DNA of 64,000 bases from Fervidobacterium_A thailandense (GTDB lineage: Bacteria; Thermotogota; Thermotogae; Thermotogales; Fervidobacteriaceae): NCBI RefSeq assembly GCF_041505935.1, contig NZ_CP140110.1; one strand, written 5' to 3'. The position numbers and the translations under genes are program-made. Positions 9,040-18,085 of this stretch are shown one piece after another. The notes beneath the pieces were generated by a model. The model saw only the letters and a list, made by a program, of their open reading frames with translations, did no database searches and was not told the origin of the DNA. Positions within the stretch are counted from its first letter, which is position 1. Each line of letters opens with the position of its first letter.

Positions 9040-10440
9040 TTGAAAACGGGCACCAAACTTTTTCTGGGATTTGTTTTAGCTGGAGCATTGTTGACGTACG
9101 TTCTTCCGTGGTTCATCGAGCTCTACAAGTACCAAAATCGATTGGTCCCACCTGAGGAAGTTGTGAGAACACTCGAGCACATAGAAAAGCGCATCAAAGA
9201 AGGCTGTGCGTTGCCGTGGCTTAGCGCCTCGGAAGAGGAATTCAACCAAAACTTAAGGGATGCTAAGATGCAACTAACTTCAAAAATGCTCCCAATTGAC
9301 GTGTTCAAAATCATCCAACCTGTTCTCTCGGTTCTTAACGATCAGAACATACGCTTCTCCGTTCCCACCGAACCGGTTTACAAAGTATTGCCATTCTCCG
9401 TAACGGTTGTGGATCGGAGAGTGATCGTAACTTCAACAGCTGACGATTCAGTACCACTCGGTGCCGAAATACTCGCAATCAACGGGATTAAAAAAGAAGA
9501 GCTGATAGAAGAATTTCTAAAGTACACATCGGGAGAGTGCTACGAGCTTAGAGAACAGCATCTGGGAACACTGATTTGGCTTTATCCTGAACTTTCAAAA
9601 AAGGACAGACGCTTTGAAGTACAAGTCTACCGTGTACCAGAAAAACACACCGTTACACTTAAAGTTGATGGTGAAGAAAAAACAGTCACTGTAAAAACAA
9701 CCACAGCATATTCTTTTCCCAAGTTCGTCAAAGATTCCGCACCGCGACGTGGACCATTTGATTTTCAGATTCATGGAAAAATCGGTATCCTCAAACTTGG
9801 CACGTTCTCGCTCAGGGAGGGAATGTTTAACAGGTACAGGGACTTTCTGAATGGTATCTTCATCCAGCATCCTGAGATGGAGAGTCTCATAATCGATGTT
9901 AGGGGAAGTGCCATCCGGGATTTGGGAGTGTTCAAAGAACTCCTTGAACACCTTGTAAACCATTCTATTACTCTCGACTTGAAAATGAACGTAGTGCACA
10001 CCGCCTACAATTTAAGTACACTCGAGAAACTCGGCATACCCTTTTCATCGTCAACCGGTGAGCTCTTAACAGCTCCCCTCAAACTTGAGTTAACCCCTCG
10101 GGAGCCGATTTTCAAAGGTAAAGTATACGTGCTGGCCGATCGGTACACCACACAGACATCCTTCGACTTCTTAATATTTTTCCACAAACTGAAACGTGGA
10201 AAAATAATCGGAGAAATCCCCGTTACTCCCGTGAATCACTCAGCCGAAGTTTCGTCCAGCTACTCACCACCGATGATGATGAGCTACTTTTACCCAACCG
10301 CACGTGTGGCTGAACCCAAGGATGCTCTGAAATTTGACGCAGTTTTTGAGATGAATACCGAAGAACGGATAAATTACATACTTGGAAAATCGGATATCCT
10401 GCTTGAAAGAGCTATAGAGTTTGTCAATAAAGATCACTAA
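9040..10440 (+). CDS. Membrane-anchored S41-like peptidase homologue
   Basis: 466 residues with one N-terminal hydrophobic segment (LFLGFVLAGALLTYVLPW), so probably anchored with the rest outside. The middle resembles a PDZ-like segment (PLGAEILAINGIKKEEL), and the C-terminal half has the S41 fold pattern (GKIGILKLGTFS, SLIIDVRG, KVYVLADRYTTQTSFDF). The nucleophile region of S41 enzymes usually reads with a SxA after the VLVN strand; here TTQTS is unusual, so activity is uncertain. TTG 9040 is preferred to GTG 9031 because AGGGGTGA lies at the right distance. Confidence 0.6.
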   Translation: MKTGTKLFLGFVLAGALLTYVLPWFIELYKYQNRLVPPEEVVRTLEHIEKRIKEGCALPWLSASEEEFNQNLRDAKMQLTSKMLPIDVFKIIQPVLSVLNDQNIRFSVPTEPVYKVLPFSVTVVDRRVIVTSTADDSVPLGAEILAINGIKKEELIEEFLKYTSGECYELREQHLGTLIWLYPELSKKDRRFEVQVYRVPEKHTVTLKVDGEEKTVTVKTTTAYSFPKFVKDSAPRRGPFDFQIHGKIGILKLGTFSLREGMFNRYRDFLNGIFIQHPEMESLIIDVRGSAIRDLGVFKELLEHLVNHSITLDLKMNVVHTAYNLSTLEKLGIPFSSSTGELLTAPLKLELTPREPIFKGKVYVLADRYTTQTSFDFLIFFHKLKRGKIIGEIPVTPVNHSAEVSSSYSPPMMMSYFYPTARVAEPKDALKFDAVFEMNTEERINYILGKSDILLERAIEFVNKDH

Positions 10441-10445
10441 ACGCT

Positions 10446-11471
10446 TCAACTTCCGTTGCACACGATTTCGATCAAGTACGATGTTTCTCCCGATACATTC
10501 GTAAATTCCATCTCGACGGAGTCTTTCAACTCAGTATATTTGGTAGGAGGATCGATAGATAGAACTCTAATGCCGTAATCTCTTATCCACCTCGGTTCTA
10601 TTACAAGTTTGACGTTTCCTGAGCCTTTTAGAGATATTCGTCCCACAATGTAAGTTTCTTTGAGGGCTTTATTTTCTCTTATCTCAAGAACTTCGTACTT
10701 GTAGAAAACAGACCAACTGGATGGTATTATGATTTCACCAATTCCCTTTGATGGGAGCAGTTTAGTTCTTGCAATCACAACGTCTTTCCCAGAAACATTC
10801 GACACCACGAACAACTCGCCGTACGGGAGGTCGTGATCATCTGCTTTGAACCTCACCTTGAGAGATGTCGGGAGCCATTGATTTGAACTACGAGGATCGA
10901 TGATTCCAGTGTTCCACGTTTCACTTTTTAAGGCTATATCTTTCAACTTCACTGATGCTACCTTCGATAACCCGACGATGTCACCGAGTACGTACAGATT
11001 TGTACCGTAAACGTCTTCTATTTCCTCAACTTCATCTCTCGATCTAAATGAACCAGGTGCGTAAAGGATACGGTCACCGAACTCAGGCTCCATCGGTCTC
11101 AGTGCAACTACCACGAAAGCCTCCTCGATCGGTGCGCTAATGTCCACGAATTGTTGAAGCTGTCCTTCTCGAAAGACATAGTATACCCTTACTTTCGTTG
11201 GAACTTTGAACGTGGCGATACACGGTTGCGGCACACGAAGCAAATTCTTGCTCGGCTCGATATACCACGAATTCGTTTGAATAAAAGCCGGTTCCCAGTG
11301 CTTCGGAATAGGAAAGAGATCTTCAACCTCAACCGTTATGTAACCCTCATCACCAAAGCAAGCAAGCACAGCTTTTTTACCCTCTGGGAACCTCGGGAGT
11401 ATAAGTTCCTCCTCCCCAGCTATATCATCGTCTTCAAAATCATCGTAGCCGGAGTACCAGTATTTAGCCAT
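10446..11471 (-). CDS. Hypothetical protein downstream of LytTR pair
   Basis: 342 residues; family not recognised. The N-terminus is very acidic with aromatic residues (YSGYDDFEDDDIAGEEE), and the body looks beta-rich with repeated short strand-like segments. No signal peptide. ATG 11471 is chosen because GGGGGG lies about 6 nt upstream; the frame is open to 11519. It is convergent with the S41-like gene and lies 58 nt after the response regulator, so it is probably the last gene of that operon. Confidence 0.6.
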   Translation of the reverse strand: MAKYWYSGYDDFEDDDIAGEEELILPRFPEGKKAVLACFGDEGYITVEVEDLFPIPKHWEPAFIQTNSWYIEPSKNLLRVPQPCIATFKVPTKVRVYYVFREGQLQQFVDISAPIEEAFVVVALRPMEPEFGDRILYAPGSFRSRDEVEEIEDVYGTNLYVLGDIVGLSKVASVKLKDIALKSETWNTGIIDPRSSNQWLPTSLKVRFKADDHDLPYGELFVVSNVSGKDVVIARTKLLPSKGIGEIIIPSSWSVFYKYEVLEIRENKALKETYIVGRISLKGSGNVKLVIEPRWIRDYGIRVLSIDPPTKYTELKDSVEMEFTNVSGETSYLIEIVCNGS

Positions 11472-11529
11472 ACACAACCCCCCTGAAATCATAGAATCCA
11501 CAGATTTTTGACACTTCATTTTGTTTACT

Positions 11530-12276
11530 TCAAAAATCTTGTGATTTATAACCTATCGTTTCAAGGAATGCTCGTTGATACCCCTTTGAAACCTTTATCT
11601 CATCCCCGTTGCTCATCTGAACGATGTATCCACCGTGGAACCATTTCTTAACTTTTGAGATGTGTCTTAGGGAAATTAGATAGCTTTTATGGACTCTTAA
11701 AAATCCATGCTCTACGAGTCTCTCCTCAAGTGTGTGAAGAGCCGTTTTGCACGTCATTTTACCTCGGACCGTGACCAGTACGACGTTTTTGTTATCAGCC
11801 ATCGCATAGATGATTTCATCGGTATCAACAAACAAGATATCCTCTCCAACCTGGATTGGGAGCCTCGTTCGAAGTTTTAAGTTGCGCAAGACATCCAAGT
11901 TTTGCTTTGACTCATGGAGTCCTCTCAGTTTCCTAACGCGTTCTAACGCTCTCTCCACCCTTTCTCTCGTGATAGGCTTAAGTATATAGTCGATCGCACC
12001 TTCCTCGAAGGCTTTGACCGCGTATTCGTCATACGCTGTAGTGAAGATGACAAAAGGTTCGTAATCCAACTCACTCAGAACGTTGAACACGATATCATCG
12101 AGCAAGTGAATATCAAGGAAGAGCACATCCGGACTGTGGACCTTTAACTCACGTATCAACTCTTTACAAGAACGCACTTTGAAGAGTACTTTTATCGTGT
12201 CATCTATCTCCCTTAACATTCTTTCTAACCTCTCAGCGGAAATTTGGTCATCTTCGACGATACCGCACGTTAGCAC
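11530..12276 (-). CDS. LytTR-family response regulator
   Basis: 248 residues. The N-terminal receiver has the acidic pair EDD, the phospho-acceptor Asp in VLFLDIHL (near residue 54) and the conserved Lys in ILKPI. The C-terminal LytTR DNA-binding domain (about 145-245) contains FLRVHKSYLISLRHI and a basic end (SKGYQRAFLE). GTG 12276 is preferred because AGGGGTGA precedes it; it overlaps the kinase gene by 29 nt. It should act as the partner of the adjacent LytS-type kinase. Confidence 0.9.
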   Translation of the reverse strand: MLTCGIVEDDQISAERLERMLREIDDTIKVLFKVRSCKELIRELKVHSPDVLFLDIHLLDDIVFNVLSELDYEPFVIFTTAYDEYAVKAFEEGAIDYILKPITRERVERALERVRKLRGLHESKQNLDVLRNLKLRTRLPIQVGEDILFVDTDEIIYAMADNKNVVLVTVRGKMTCKTALHTLEERLVEHGFLRVHKSYLISLRHISKVKKWFHGGYIVQMSNGDEIKVSKGYQRAFLETIGYKSQDF

Positions 12277-13279
12277 CGCCGTCACCCCTCAACGTTATCG
12301 TCACCTTGAACTCTCCACTTTCAAATCCGTAATCAATCGTTCCTCCTACTGTCAGCCTCAGCCGTTCCGTAGTTAGTGTCAAGCCCGTATCGGGGGTTAT
12401 CGACCCTTTTACCATAAAATCCGATGGTACGTTATTCCTAATGCACAAAATTATCTGCCCGTTTACTTTGCAAGCCTCGATACGTATGTAACCCCCGTTG
12501 CACGGCTTTATTCCGTACTTAATGGCATTCTCGACAAGCGGCTGAAGGAACATAGCGGGAACCGGTGTTCCGTAAAGCTTTTCATCAACATCGATTGACC
12601 AGCTCATTTCCAATTCTCCGAGGATACTACGGTTTAACCCCATATAGCTTTTTAGAAACTCGATTTCCTCACCTAATGTCCAGATTTGTGGACTTTTTAA
12701 CACCGTACGGTAATATTCTGCAAGTTTGATTATGGAATCCTCGGCTCTTTTTGGATCCTTTCGCGTCATCTCAGCCAGGATGTTTAATACGTTGAAAAGA
12801 AAATGTGGATTCAGCTGACTCTTAAGTGAAATCAGGTAACTCTCCGTAGACTTACGTGCTTCCATTTCGCGTTCAAGTGCGTCCCTCAAACGTGTAATGT
12901 AAAGAGCCAGGACTACCGAAATCATCGTCAAAATTGGTGGATAGAGTAAGCCACTTTCAGCACTAATTTTGCGAAACGCGATTGCCTTTAAGAGACTCTC
13001 CACGGTTGCAAACGAAACAAAAACCGAGTAAATAAAATTTCCCACGTCAAACACCCAGAGAATCCTCGAGAATCTGTGCCAACCTTCGTACGTCTTTCTG
13101 AGAGTTACAAAAAGAAAGTAGGCAAGGTTTACAAAAGCAAACGACATCAAAAAGGGTGTTAAGAAGTTGGTAAAGTCAATCAAAGATGCAAATAGAACGA
13201 AAAGAATGAATGCAATCAGTTGGAGGACTGCTAATCTTATCGTCAACAGGTCAAATCTTCTCCAGTAGCCTACCTTCAT
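12248..13279 (-). CDS. LytS/YehU-type sensor histidine kinase
   Basis: 343 residues. Several hydrophobic segments occupy the first 150 residues or so (for example LAVLQLIAFILFVLFASL), so this is an integral membrane sensor without a recognisable extracellular domain. The His_kinase motif LNPHFLFNVLN carries the phospho-His, and the HATPase part has PLVENAIKYGI. ATG 13279 follows GGGGTGGT. It is coupled by overlap to the response regulator. The signal is unknown; neighbouring genes encode exported proteins, so cell-envelope state is a reasonable guess. Confidence 0.88.
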   Translation of the reverse strand: MKVGYWRRFDLLTIRLAVLQLIAFILFVLFASLIDFTNFLTPFLMSFAFVNLAYFLFVTLRKTYEGWHRFSRILWVFDVGNFIYSVFVSFATVESLLKAIAFRKISAESGLLYPPILTMISVVLALYITRLRDALEREMEARKSTESYLISLKSQLNPHFLFNVLNILAEMTRKDPKRAEDSIIKLAEYYRTVLKSPQIWTLGEEIEFLKSYMGLNRSILGELEMSWSIDVDEKLYGTPVPAMFLQPLVENAIKYGIKPCNGGYIRIEACKVNGQIILCIRNNVPSDFMVKGSITPDTGLTLTTERLRLTVGGTIDYGFESGEFKVTITLRGDGGANVRYRRR

Positions 13280-13302
13280 ACCACCCCATCCCCCGAGAGC
13301 TA

Positions 13303-13788
13303 TCACTTAACCAACTGGGGAAAGCGTTGTTTAAGCTGGGATAGATATTTTGCCATTTCTTCGCATTCCCTTAGTCGATCCAAATAATAGTAGAATCTTG
13401 CAAAATCCTTCTTTAAACCACTTACGTACGCTAAGGCAAAATAAACAAGTGGAAGCTCGACTTTTGTACTGTAGGGATATCTGTTTCTGAACATTAAAAA
13501 GAACTCGAGGTCTTCAAGAACGGTATCTTGCGCAAGAGGGTTGTTCTCAGCAAAATCAAACAGTGCCATAGCGCGTACAAGCCTTACGTCCAGATTTGTG
13601 GGTTCATTTGAAACAGCTTGCGTTAAGTAGAACACTCCCGAATAGAAAAGAATAATATTCAGCGGAAAGAGTGCTGACTTACTCCGCTTGAGCAAGCCAG
13701 CACCTTCATTGGCCATTTTTAGTGCGTTAGCGTAAACTTGCACACTGAGACTAAATATTGCGATCACGACGATAACTTGAAAACACAT
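13303..13788 (-). CDS. Small exported or anchored hypothetical protein
   Basis: 161 residues with an N-terminal hydrophobic segment (VIVVIAIFSLSVQVYA) that looks like a signal peptide. The rest is helical with paired segments (LDVRLVRAMALFDFAEN, FARFYYYLDRLRECEEM), somewhat TPR-like. Family not recognised. It ends 24 nt before the kinase start, so it is in the same operon and may be an accessory to the sensor. Confidence 0.6.
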   Translation of the reverse strand: MCFQVIVVIAIFSLSVQVYANALKMANEGAGLLKRSKSALFPLNIILFYSGVFYLTQAVSNEPTNLDVRLVRAMALFDFAENNPLAQDTVLEDLEFFLMFRNRYPYSTKVELPLVYFALAYVSGLKKDFARFYYYLDRLRECEEMAKYLSQLKQRFPQLVK

Positions 13789-13800
13789 GTCGTTGTCCGT

Positions 13801-14490
13801 TTAGAACCCAAACCCCACACCACCAAAGAGCGAATAACTCAAAAGCAAGTTAGAACTATCCGTCACTCCCGTTAATTTCTTTCCGTTAACAGTCCAACCA
13901 TCCGTGGAGAATCCCAAGAACATTATACCACCCAAGGATAACTCAACGAAGGAAATCTTTAACGATGCTCCGACACCAACCGAAAGTGTGGTGTAACTGA
14001 TACTTGCACCGAGGTACCCTTCTAGTTGCCCACTTTTAAGATCGTCAAGACTGGTCTTCCCCTCGTTCACTTTTTTGGCTATTGAAAAATCAACTCCTCC
14101 AAACCCAAGGGATGCGAACAGCGAAATGTTGTCAAAGTTAATCTTCTTCAATCCCATCCCAAATCCACCGCCCACCGAAACCTTGAACGTTCCATCCGGT
14201 GTGGTGTACTCCCGCTCACCACCAAATCCGAAACCACCGCTGTAAAGTCCTCCGGGTACTCCTCCGTACCCAAAACCACCAACTGCAAGGATTCCGTCAC
14301 CGAAGTTTCCAACGTTCACGATCGGAACGTTGAGGTTTTTCAGCTCTCCAATCACCGTACCACCGGGAAAGAAGAGCACTAACGGTCCTCCACCACCGAA
14401 GTTGAAACCAAAAGTAGTGCCAACAAAACCTACCAGAATCGTCGTTAAAAACGCAAATACATAAGATGCTTTCCTGAACTTCCTGAACAT
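13801..14490 (-). CDS. Exported glycine-rich barrel-like protein
   Basis: 229 residues with a signal peptide (SYVFAFLTTILVGFVGTTFG) and then a glycine/phenylalanine-rich body of alternating strands (GGFGYGGVPGG, GGVDFSIAKK) ending in ...GGVGFGF, a terminal Phe as in outer-membrane barrels. It may be a toga (outer sheath) barrel protein. GGAGGAGG precedes ATG 14490. It is similar in style to the protein at 26712-27197. Confidence 0.6.
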   Translation of the reverse strand: MFRKFRKASYVFAFLTTILVGFVGTTFGFNFGGGGPLVLFFPGGTVIGELKNLNVPIVNVGNFGDGILAVGGFGYGGVPGGLYSGGFGFGGEREYTTPDGTFKVSVGGGFGMGLKKINFDNISLFASLGFGGVDFSIAKKVNEGKTSLDDLKSGQLEGYLGASISYTTLSVGVGASLKISFVELSLGGIMFLGFSTDGWTVNGKKLTGVTDSSNLLLSYSLFGGVGFGF

Positions 14491-14531
14491 AACCACACAC
14501 CTCCTCCGGTTTGTTTTTGCTCTCAGCCGAA

Positions 14532-15116
14532 TCAATCGGCAATTACAACTTTCGGTGCGATTCCCACAAACTTCACAAGTTCTTTCGAATCCCTATCCAC
14601 AACGACAGTTAGATCGTGCAGCGTGGCTGAAATTGACAAAATCAGCTCCTGCTTCAGTCCAACAGCGTGAATTTTACCTCCAACACTTGTTGCGGACACG
14701 GAAATCCTACCACCGTTACGGACGACTAAATCCCTGAACTCAACTATCGTTGATGAGACCGTAAGGGAATCCATCTGAAACACTCCGGAGATTTCGGTAA
14801 GCGCACTTGAAACATCCACACGCAAGTTTTTTCCTCCGACCACTACCGTCCCCGTCGAGCCAGAAATTTTGAGCTTTTCATCGGTTTGGTTTACCGTGAA
14901 GGTCGATGGAACGTAGATCCGTTCAGCAGCCTCGGTCAACCTAAGGACAAGCGAACTTGCTGAAACCTTCACGGATCTCACATTCGAAACTTCCCGAACA
15001 ACCGGCTCATCTACCACGGATCGTGAACCAGTTAAATCTTCGGTTGGCCAAAGAGCCACAGCGAGAAATAAAGCGAAAAAACCAACAAAGAGTAGTGTCT
15101 TCAGATCAAACATCAT
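14532..15116 (-). CDS. Anchored DUF4097-like beta protein
   Basis: 194 residues with an N-terminal membrane segment (TLLFVGFFALFLAVALW) and a body of repeated short beta strands (KISGSTGTVVVGGKNLRVDVSS pattern), like the adhesin-like right-handed beta repeats of DUF4097/DUF2807 proteins. GAGGTGGT precedes the two ATG codons 15116 and 15113. It is first in a minus-strand unit that may continue to 10446. Confidence 0.5.
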   Translation of the reverse strand: MMFDLKTLLFVGFFALFLAVALWPTEDLTGSRSVVDEPVVREVSNVRSVKVSASSLVLRLTEAAERIYVPSTFTVNQTDEKLKISGSTGTVVVGGKNLRVDVSSALTEISGVFQMDSLTVSSTIVEFRDLVVRNGGRISVSATSVGGKIHAVGLKQELILSISATLHDLTVVVDRDSKELVKFVGIAPKVVIAD

Positions 15117-15490
15117 ACCACCTCACACCGTCCATTCGTCACTCAAATTTTACCTCCATCGTACTCAGTTTGGAAACTGATTTGGAGTGAAAAGCCCGAG
15201 ATTCGGTGTGAGAGGTTCAATTACAAGCGTGAGTTACACAGAGCAGAAGTATCCCTCATGAACTGTAAGTAAAATTGCTCGGTCCGACTCTGGCTAAAAA
15301 CACTGTCAAAAGCTCTCCTATGCTCTCTCTTTCGTGTCAATGCTCTGGTATGCGTTTGCTTTTCACGAGGCTCTCGATTAGAAAAGACTTTTGCTAAATG
15401 GTATACTCACAATTGGAAATATGAACGAAAATTTGGATTTACGATACGGTTAGCAAACTTTCTCGACTTGCTTAGAAGGGGGCGGTGACG
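15117..15490. other. Divergent intergenic region ahead of lysine operon
   Basis: About 370 nt between the anchored beta protein and the lysine-fermentation operon. TATACT at 15402-15407 is a possible -10 for the plus-strand operon, but no good -35 is seen 17 nt upstream. No confident riboswitch was recognised; fragments that look like the end of a lysine riboswitch are not supported by the conserved core. Confidence 0.4.
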
Positions 15491-16132
15491 GTGAAGGTGA
15501 TCTCGCTTGATGAAGCCGTTGAATTACTGAAACCCGGCATGACCGTTATGATAGGAGGCTTTCTCGGTGTCGGTACTCCGGAAAAATTGATCGACAAGAT
15601 CGTTGAAAAAGGTATCAACAACCTCATTGTGATCGCAAACGATACGGCAATGCCAGACCGCGGGATAGGGAAGCTGATCGTCAATAGACTGTGCAAGAAA
15701 GTCATCGTATCCCACATCGGGACTAATCCGGAAACTCAAAGGCAGATGATCGCTGGAGAACTCGAAGTTGAACTCGTCCCGCAAGGTACGTTAGCCGAGC
15801 GAATCCGTGCCGGTGGAGCGGGATTGGGAGGAATCCTTACACCAACGGGTGTTGGAACTGTCGTCGAGGAAGGCAAGCGGGTAATTGAGATAGATGGCAA
15901 GAAGTACCTTTTGGAACTTCCGCTGAAAGCCGATGTAGCGTTGATTAAAGCCAAAAAATGTGATTACTACGGTAACCTCGTCTACAACCTCACGGCAACG
16001 AATTTCAACCCCATTATGGCCATGGCCGCGGATATTGTCATCGCGGAGGTCGAAGAGATAGTTCCCGTCGGTGCCCTTAGTCCCGATGAGATAAAGACAC
16101 CAGGTGTTCTGGTGGATTACGTCGTCAGGTAA
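15491..16132 (+). CDS. atoD: Butyrate/acetate-acetoacetate CoA-transferase, subunit A
   Basis: 213 residues of the alpha (GGFLGVGTPEKLI) half of a class I CoA-transferase. In lysine fermentation it exchanges CoA between butyryl-CoA and the acetoacetate made by Kce. The family pattern is clear through AGGAGLGGILTPTGVGT. Three closely spaced GTG codons lie at the start; GTG 15491 has AAGGGGG at about 8 nt and is preferred to 15485. It is the first gene of an operon that continues to 25751. Confidence 0.92.
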   Translation: MKVISLDEAVELLKPGMTVMIGGFLGVGTPEKLIDKIVEKGINNLIVIANDTAMPDRGIGKLIVNRLCKKVIVSHIGTNPETQRQMIAGELEVELVPQGTLAERIRAGGAGLGGILTPTGVGTVVEEGKRVIEIDGKKYLLELPLKADVALIKAKKCDYYGNLVYNLTATNFNPIMAMAADIVIAEVEEIVPVGALSPDEIKTPGVLVDYVVR

Positions 16133-16151
16133 CGCTGGGGAGGGATGAGCA

Positions 16152-16799
16152 ATGGTCGATCCAAAAGAAAAGATCGCGAAAAGGGTTGCGCAAGAGTTAA
16201 AAGAAGGGGATCTTGTGAACCTCGGTATCGGGCTTCCCACACTCGTTGCCAATTACATCCCGAAGGGGGTTCACGTGTTCTTCCAAAGCGAAAACGGAAT
16301 CATCGGCATGGGCCCAGAGCCTGAGCCCGGATTTGAGAATAAAGACCTCACAAACGCTGGTGGTGGGTACGTAACCGCACTTCCAGGTGCCATGACATTC
16401 GACAGCGCGTTCTCTTTCGCACTCATCAGGGGCGGTCATCTGGATGTCACCGTCCTCGGTGGTCTCCAGGTGGACGAGGAAGGCCACCTTGCAAACTGGA
16501 TGATTCCCGGAAAGATGATTCCAGGTATGGGTGGTGCGATGGACCTTGTAACCGGTGCCAAGCGCGTTATTGTGGCAATGACGCATACGGCTAAAGGAGA
16601 ACCTAAAATCGTTAAAAAATGCACACTCCCTCTAACCTCGATCAGGAGGGTTGACCTCATTGTCACCGAACTTGCGGTGATAGAGCCCACGGATGAGGGC
16701 TTGGTACTGAGGGAAATTGCCGAGGAGACGACGATAGATGAGGTATTAAAACTCACCGAAGCAAGGTTAATCATCCCGGATCAAGTTGGAAGATTTTGA
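16152..16799 (+). CDS. atoA: Butyrate/acetate-acetoacetate CoA-transferase, subunit B
   Basis: 215 residues of the beta half. The catalytic Glu lies in FQSENGIIGMGP, the SENG motif of class I CoA-transferases. It has the usual NLGIGLPTLVANY N-terminus and GGLQVDEEGHLANWMIPGK middle. It is 19 nt after atoD, with a GGGGAGGG ribosome site. Confidence 0.94.
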   Translation: MVDPKEKIAKRVAQELKEGDLVNLGIGLPTLVANYIPKGVHVFFQSENGIIGMGPEPEPGFENKDLTNAGGGYVTALPGAMTFDSAFSFALIRGGHLDVTVLGGLQVDEEGHLANWMIPGKMIPGMGGAMDLVTGAKRVIVAMTHTAKGEPKIVKKCTLPLTSIRRVDLIVTELAVIEPTDEGLVLREIAEETTIDEVLKLTEARLIIPDQVGRF

Positions 16800-16826
16800 A
16801 GAACCTCTCAAAGGTGGTGAGCGGTT

Positions 16827-17222
16827 ATGGAATACCCAAAAGCGATGATAAGGGTTCGGATGAGCCAAGCCGATGCGCACTATGGTGGCAACCTCGTGGA
16901 CGGTGCGAGGATCCTGCAACTCTTCGGTGATGTTGCCACCGAATTGCTCATACGTTTCGACGGTGATGAAGGACTCTTCAGAGCCTACGACAACATCGAG
17001 TTTCTCGCACCCGTGTACGCTGGCGACTACATAGAGGCTTACGGTGAAATAGTCGAAGTGGGACGTACGTCGAGAAAGATGAAATTTGAGGCTTACAAAG
17101 TGATAAGGTCAAGGCCTGATATAAATGACAGCGCAGCTGAGGTACTCGAGGAACCGATCCTCGTGTGCCGTGCGAGTGGTACGTGTGTTGTACCGAAGGA
17201 AAAGCAAAGGTACCAACATTGA
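16827..17222 (+). CDS. kal: 3-aminobutyryl-CoA ammonia lyase
   Basis: 131 residues, hot-dog fold. It removes ammonia from L-3-aminobutyryl-CoA to give crotonyl-CoA. The family sequence (AMIRVRMSQADAHYGGNLVDGA and FLAPVYAGDYIEAYGE pieces) and its place directly before kce support the call. GGTGAGCGG precedes the ATG. Confidence 0.93.
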   Translation: MEYPKAMIRVRMSQADAHYGGNLVDGARILQLFGDVATELLIRFDGDEGLFRAYDNIEFLAPVYAGDYIEAYGEIVEVGRTSRKMKFEAYKVIRSRPDINDSAAEVLEEPILVCRASGTCVVPKEKQRYQH

Positions 17223-17252
17223 ATCTGACTCGCTCAAAAGGAGGCGAGTTGC

Positions 17253-18083
17253 ATGGATAAACTCATAATCACCGTTGCGGTGACGGGAGCCGAGGTGACC
17301 AGGGAACAGCAACCGAATCTCCCAATAACACCAGATGAAATAGCCGAAGATGTCTACCAATGCTGGAAGGCCGGTGCTTCAATCGCACACATTCACGCCC
17401 GTTTACCGGATGGTACCCCAACGCAGTCGAAAGAGGTGTACGCGGAAATTAAGCGGAAAATTCGCGAGAAAGGCTGTGACATAATAATACAGTTCTCCAC
17501 CGGAGGAGCCGTTTGGCACACACCCGAAGAGAGGATTCAGTGTCTCGATGCGGAACCTGAGATGGCTACTCTTTCAGCAGGTTCTTGCAACTTTGGTGAT
17601 GATGTTTTCATGAACTCACCAAAGTTCATGGAACTTTTGGCCCAAAGAATGAAAGAGAAGGGAATTAAACCGGAAATAGAGATATTCGAACCGGGAATGA
17701 TCGAGAACGCGCTCAGACTTGTGAAAAAGGGACTTCTTGAGTTACCACTCCACTTTGATTTTGTGCTCGGTGTCCCCGGTGCGATGACTGGAACGATAGA
17801 CGATTTGCTTTTCCTCGTGCGCAAGATACCGGCCGGCTGTACCTGGTCGGTTGCTGGGATTGGACGCTACGAACTTCCACTGGCCGTTCACGCAATCGTA
17901 ATGGGTGGTCATGTCCGTGTTGGTTTTGAGGACAACATCTACTACCGAAAAGGTGAACTTGCAAAGTCGAATGCTCAACTCGTGGAAAGAATCGTGAGAA
18001 TAGCGAGAGAAGTTGGTAGGGAGATTGCAACACCGGATGAGGCACGTGCGATACTCGGGATTCAAAAACGGGAGGGGAGATAA
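17253..18083 (+). CDS. kce: 3-keto-5-aminohexanoate cleavage enzyme
   Basis: 276 residues, BKACE family TIM barrel. With acetyl-CoA it cleaves 5-amino-3-oxohexanoate to acetoacetate and L-3-aminobutyryl-CoA. The zinc-binding HIH is in ASIAHIHARLPDG at His46 and His48, the same numbering as characterised Kce. GGAGGCG precedes the ATG. Confidence 0.95.
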   Translation: MDKLIITVAVTGAEVTREQQPNLPITPDEIAEDVYQCWKAGASIAHIHARLPDGTPTQSKEVYAEIKRKIREKGCDIIIQFSTGGAVWHTPEERIQCLDAEPEMATLSAGSCNFGDDVFMNSPKFMELLAQRMKEKGIKPEIEIFEPGMIENALRLVKKGLLELPLHFDFVLGVPGAMTGTIDDLLFLVRKIPAGCTWSVAGIGRYELPLAVHAIVMGGHVRVGFEDNIYYRKGELAKSNAQLVERIVRIAREVGREIATPDEARAILGIQKREGR

Positions 18084-18085
18084 AA

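Noticed and set aside
15117..15490. Possible lysine riboswitch before the lysine operon
   Set aside because: An ACTGTCA-like piece occurs near 15301, but the conserved L-box core is not found.
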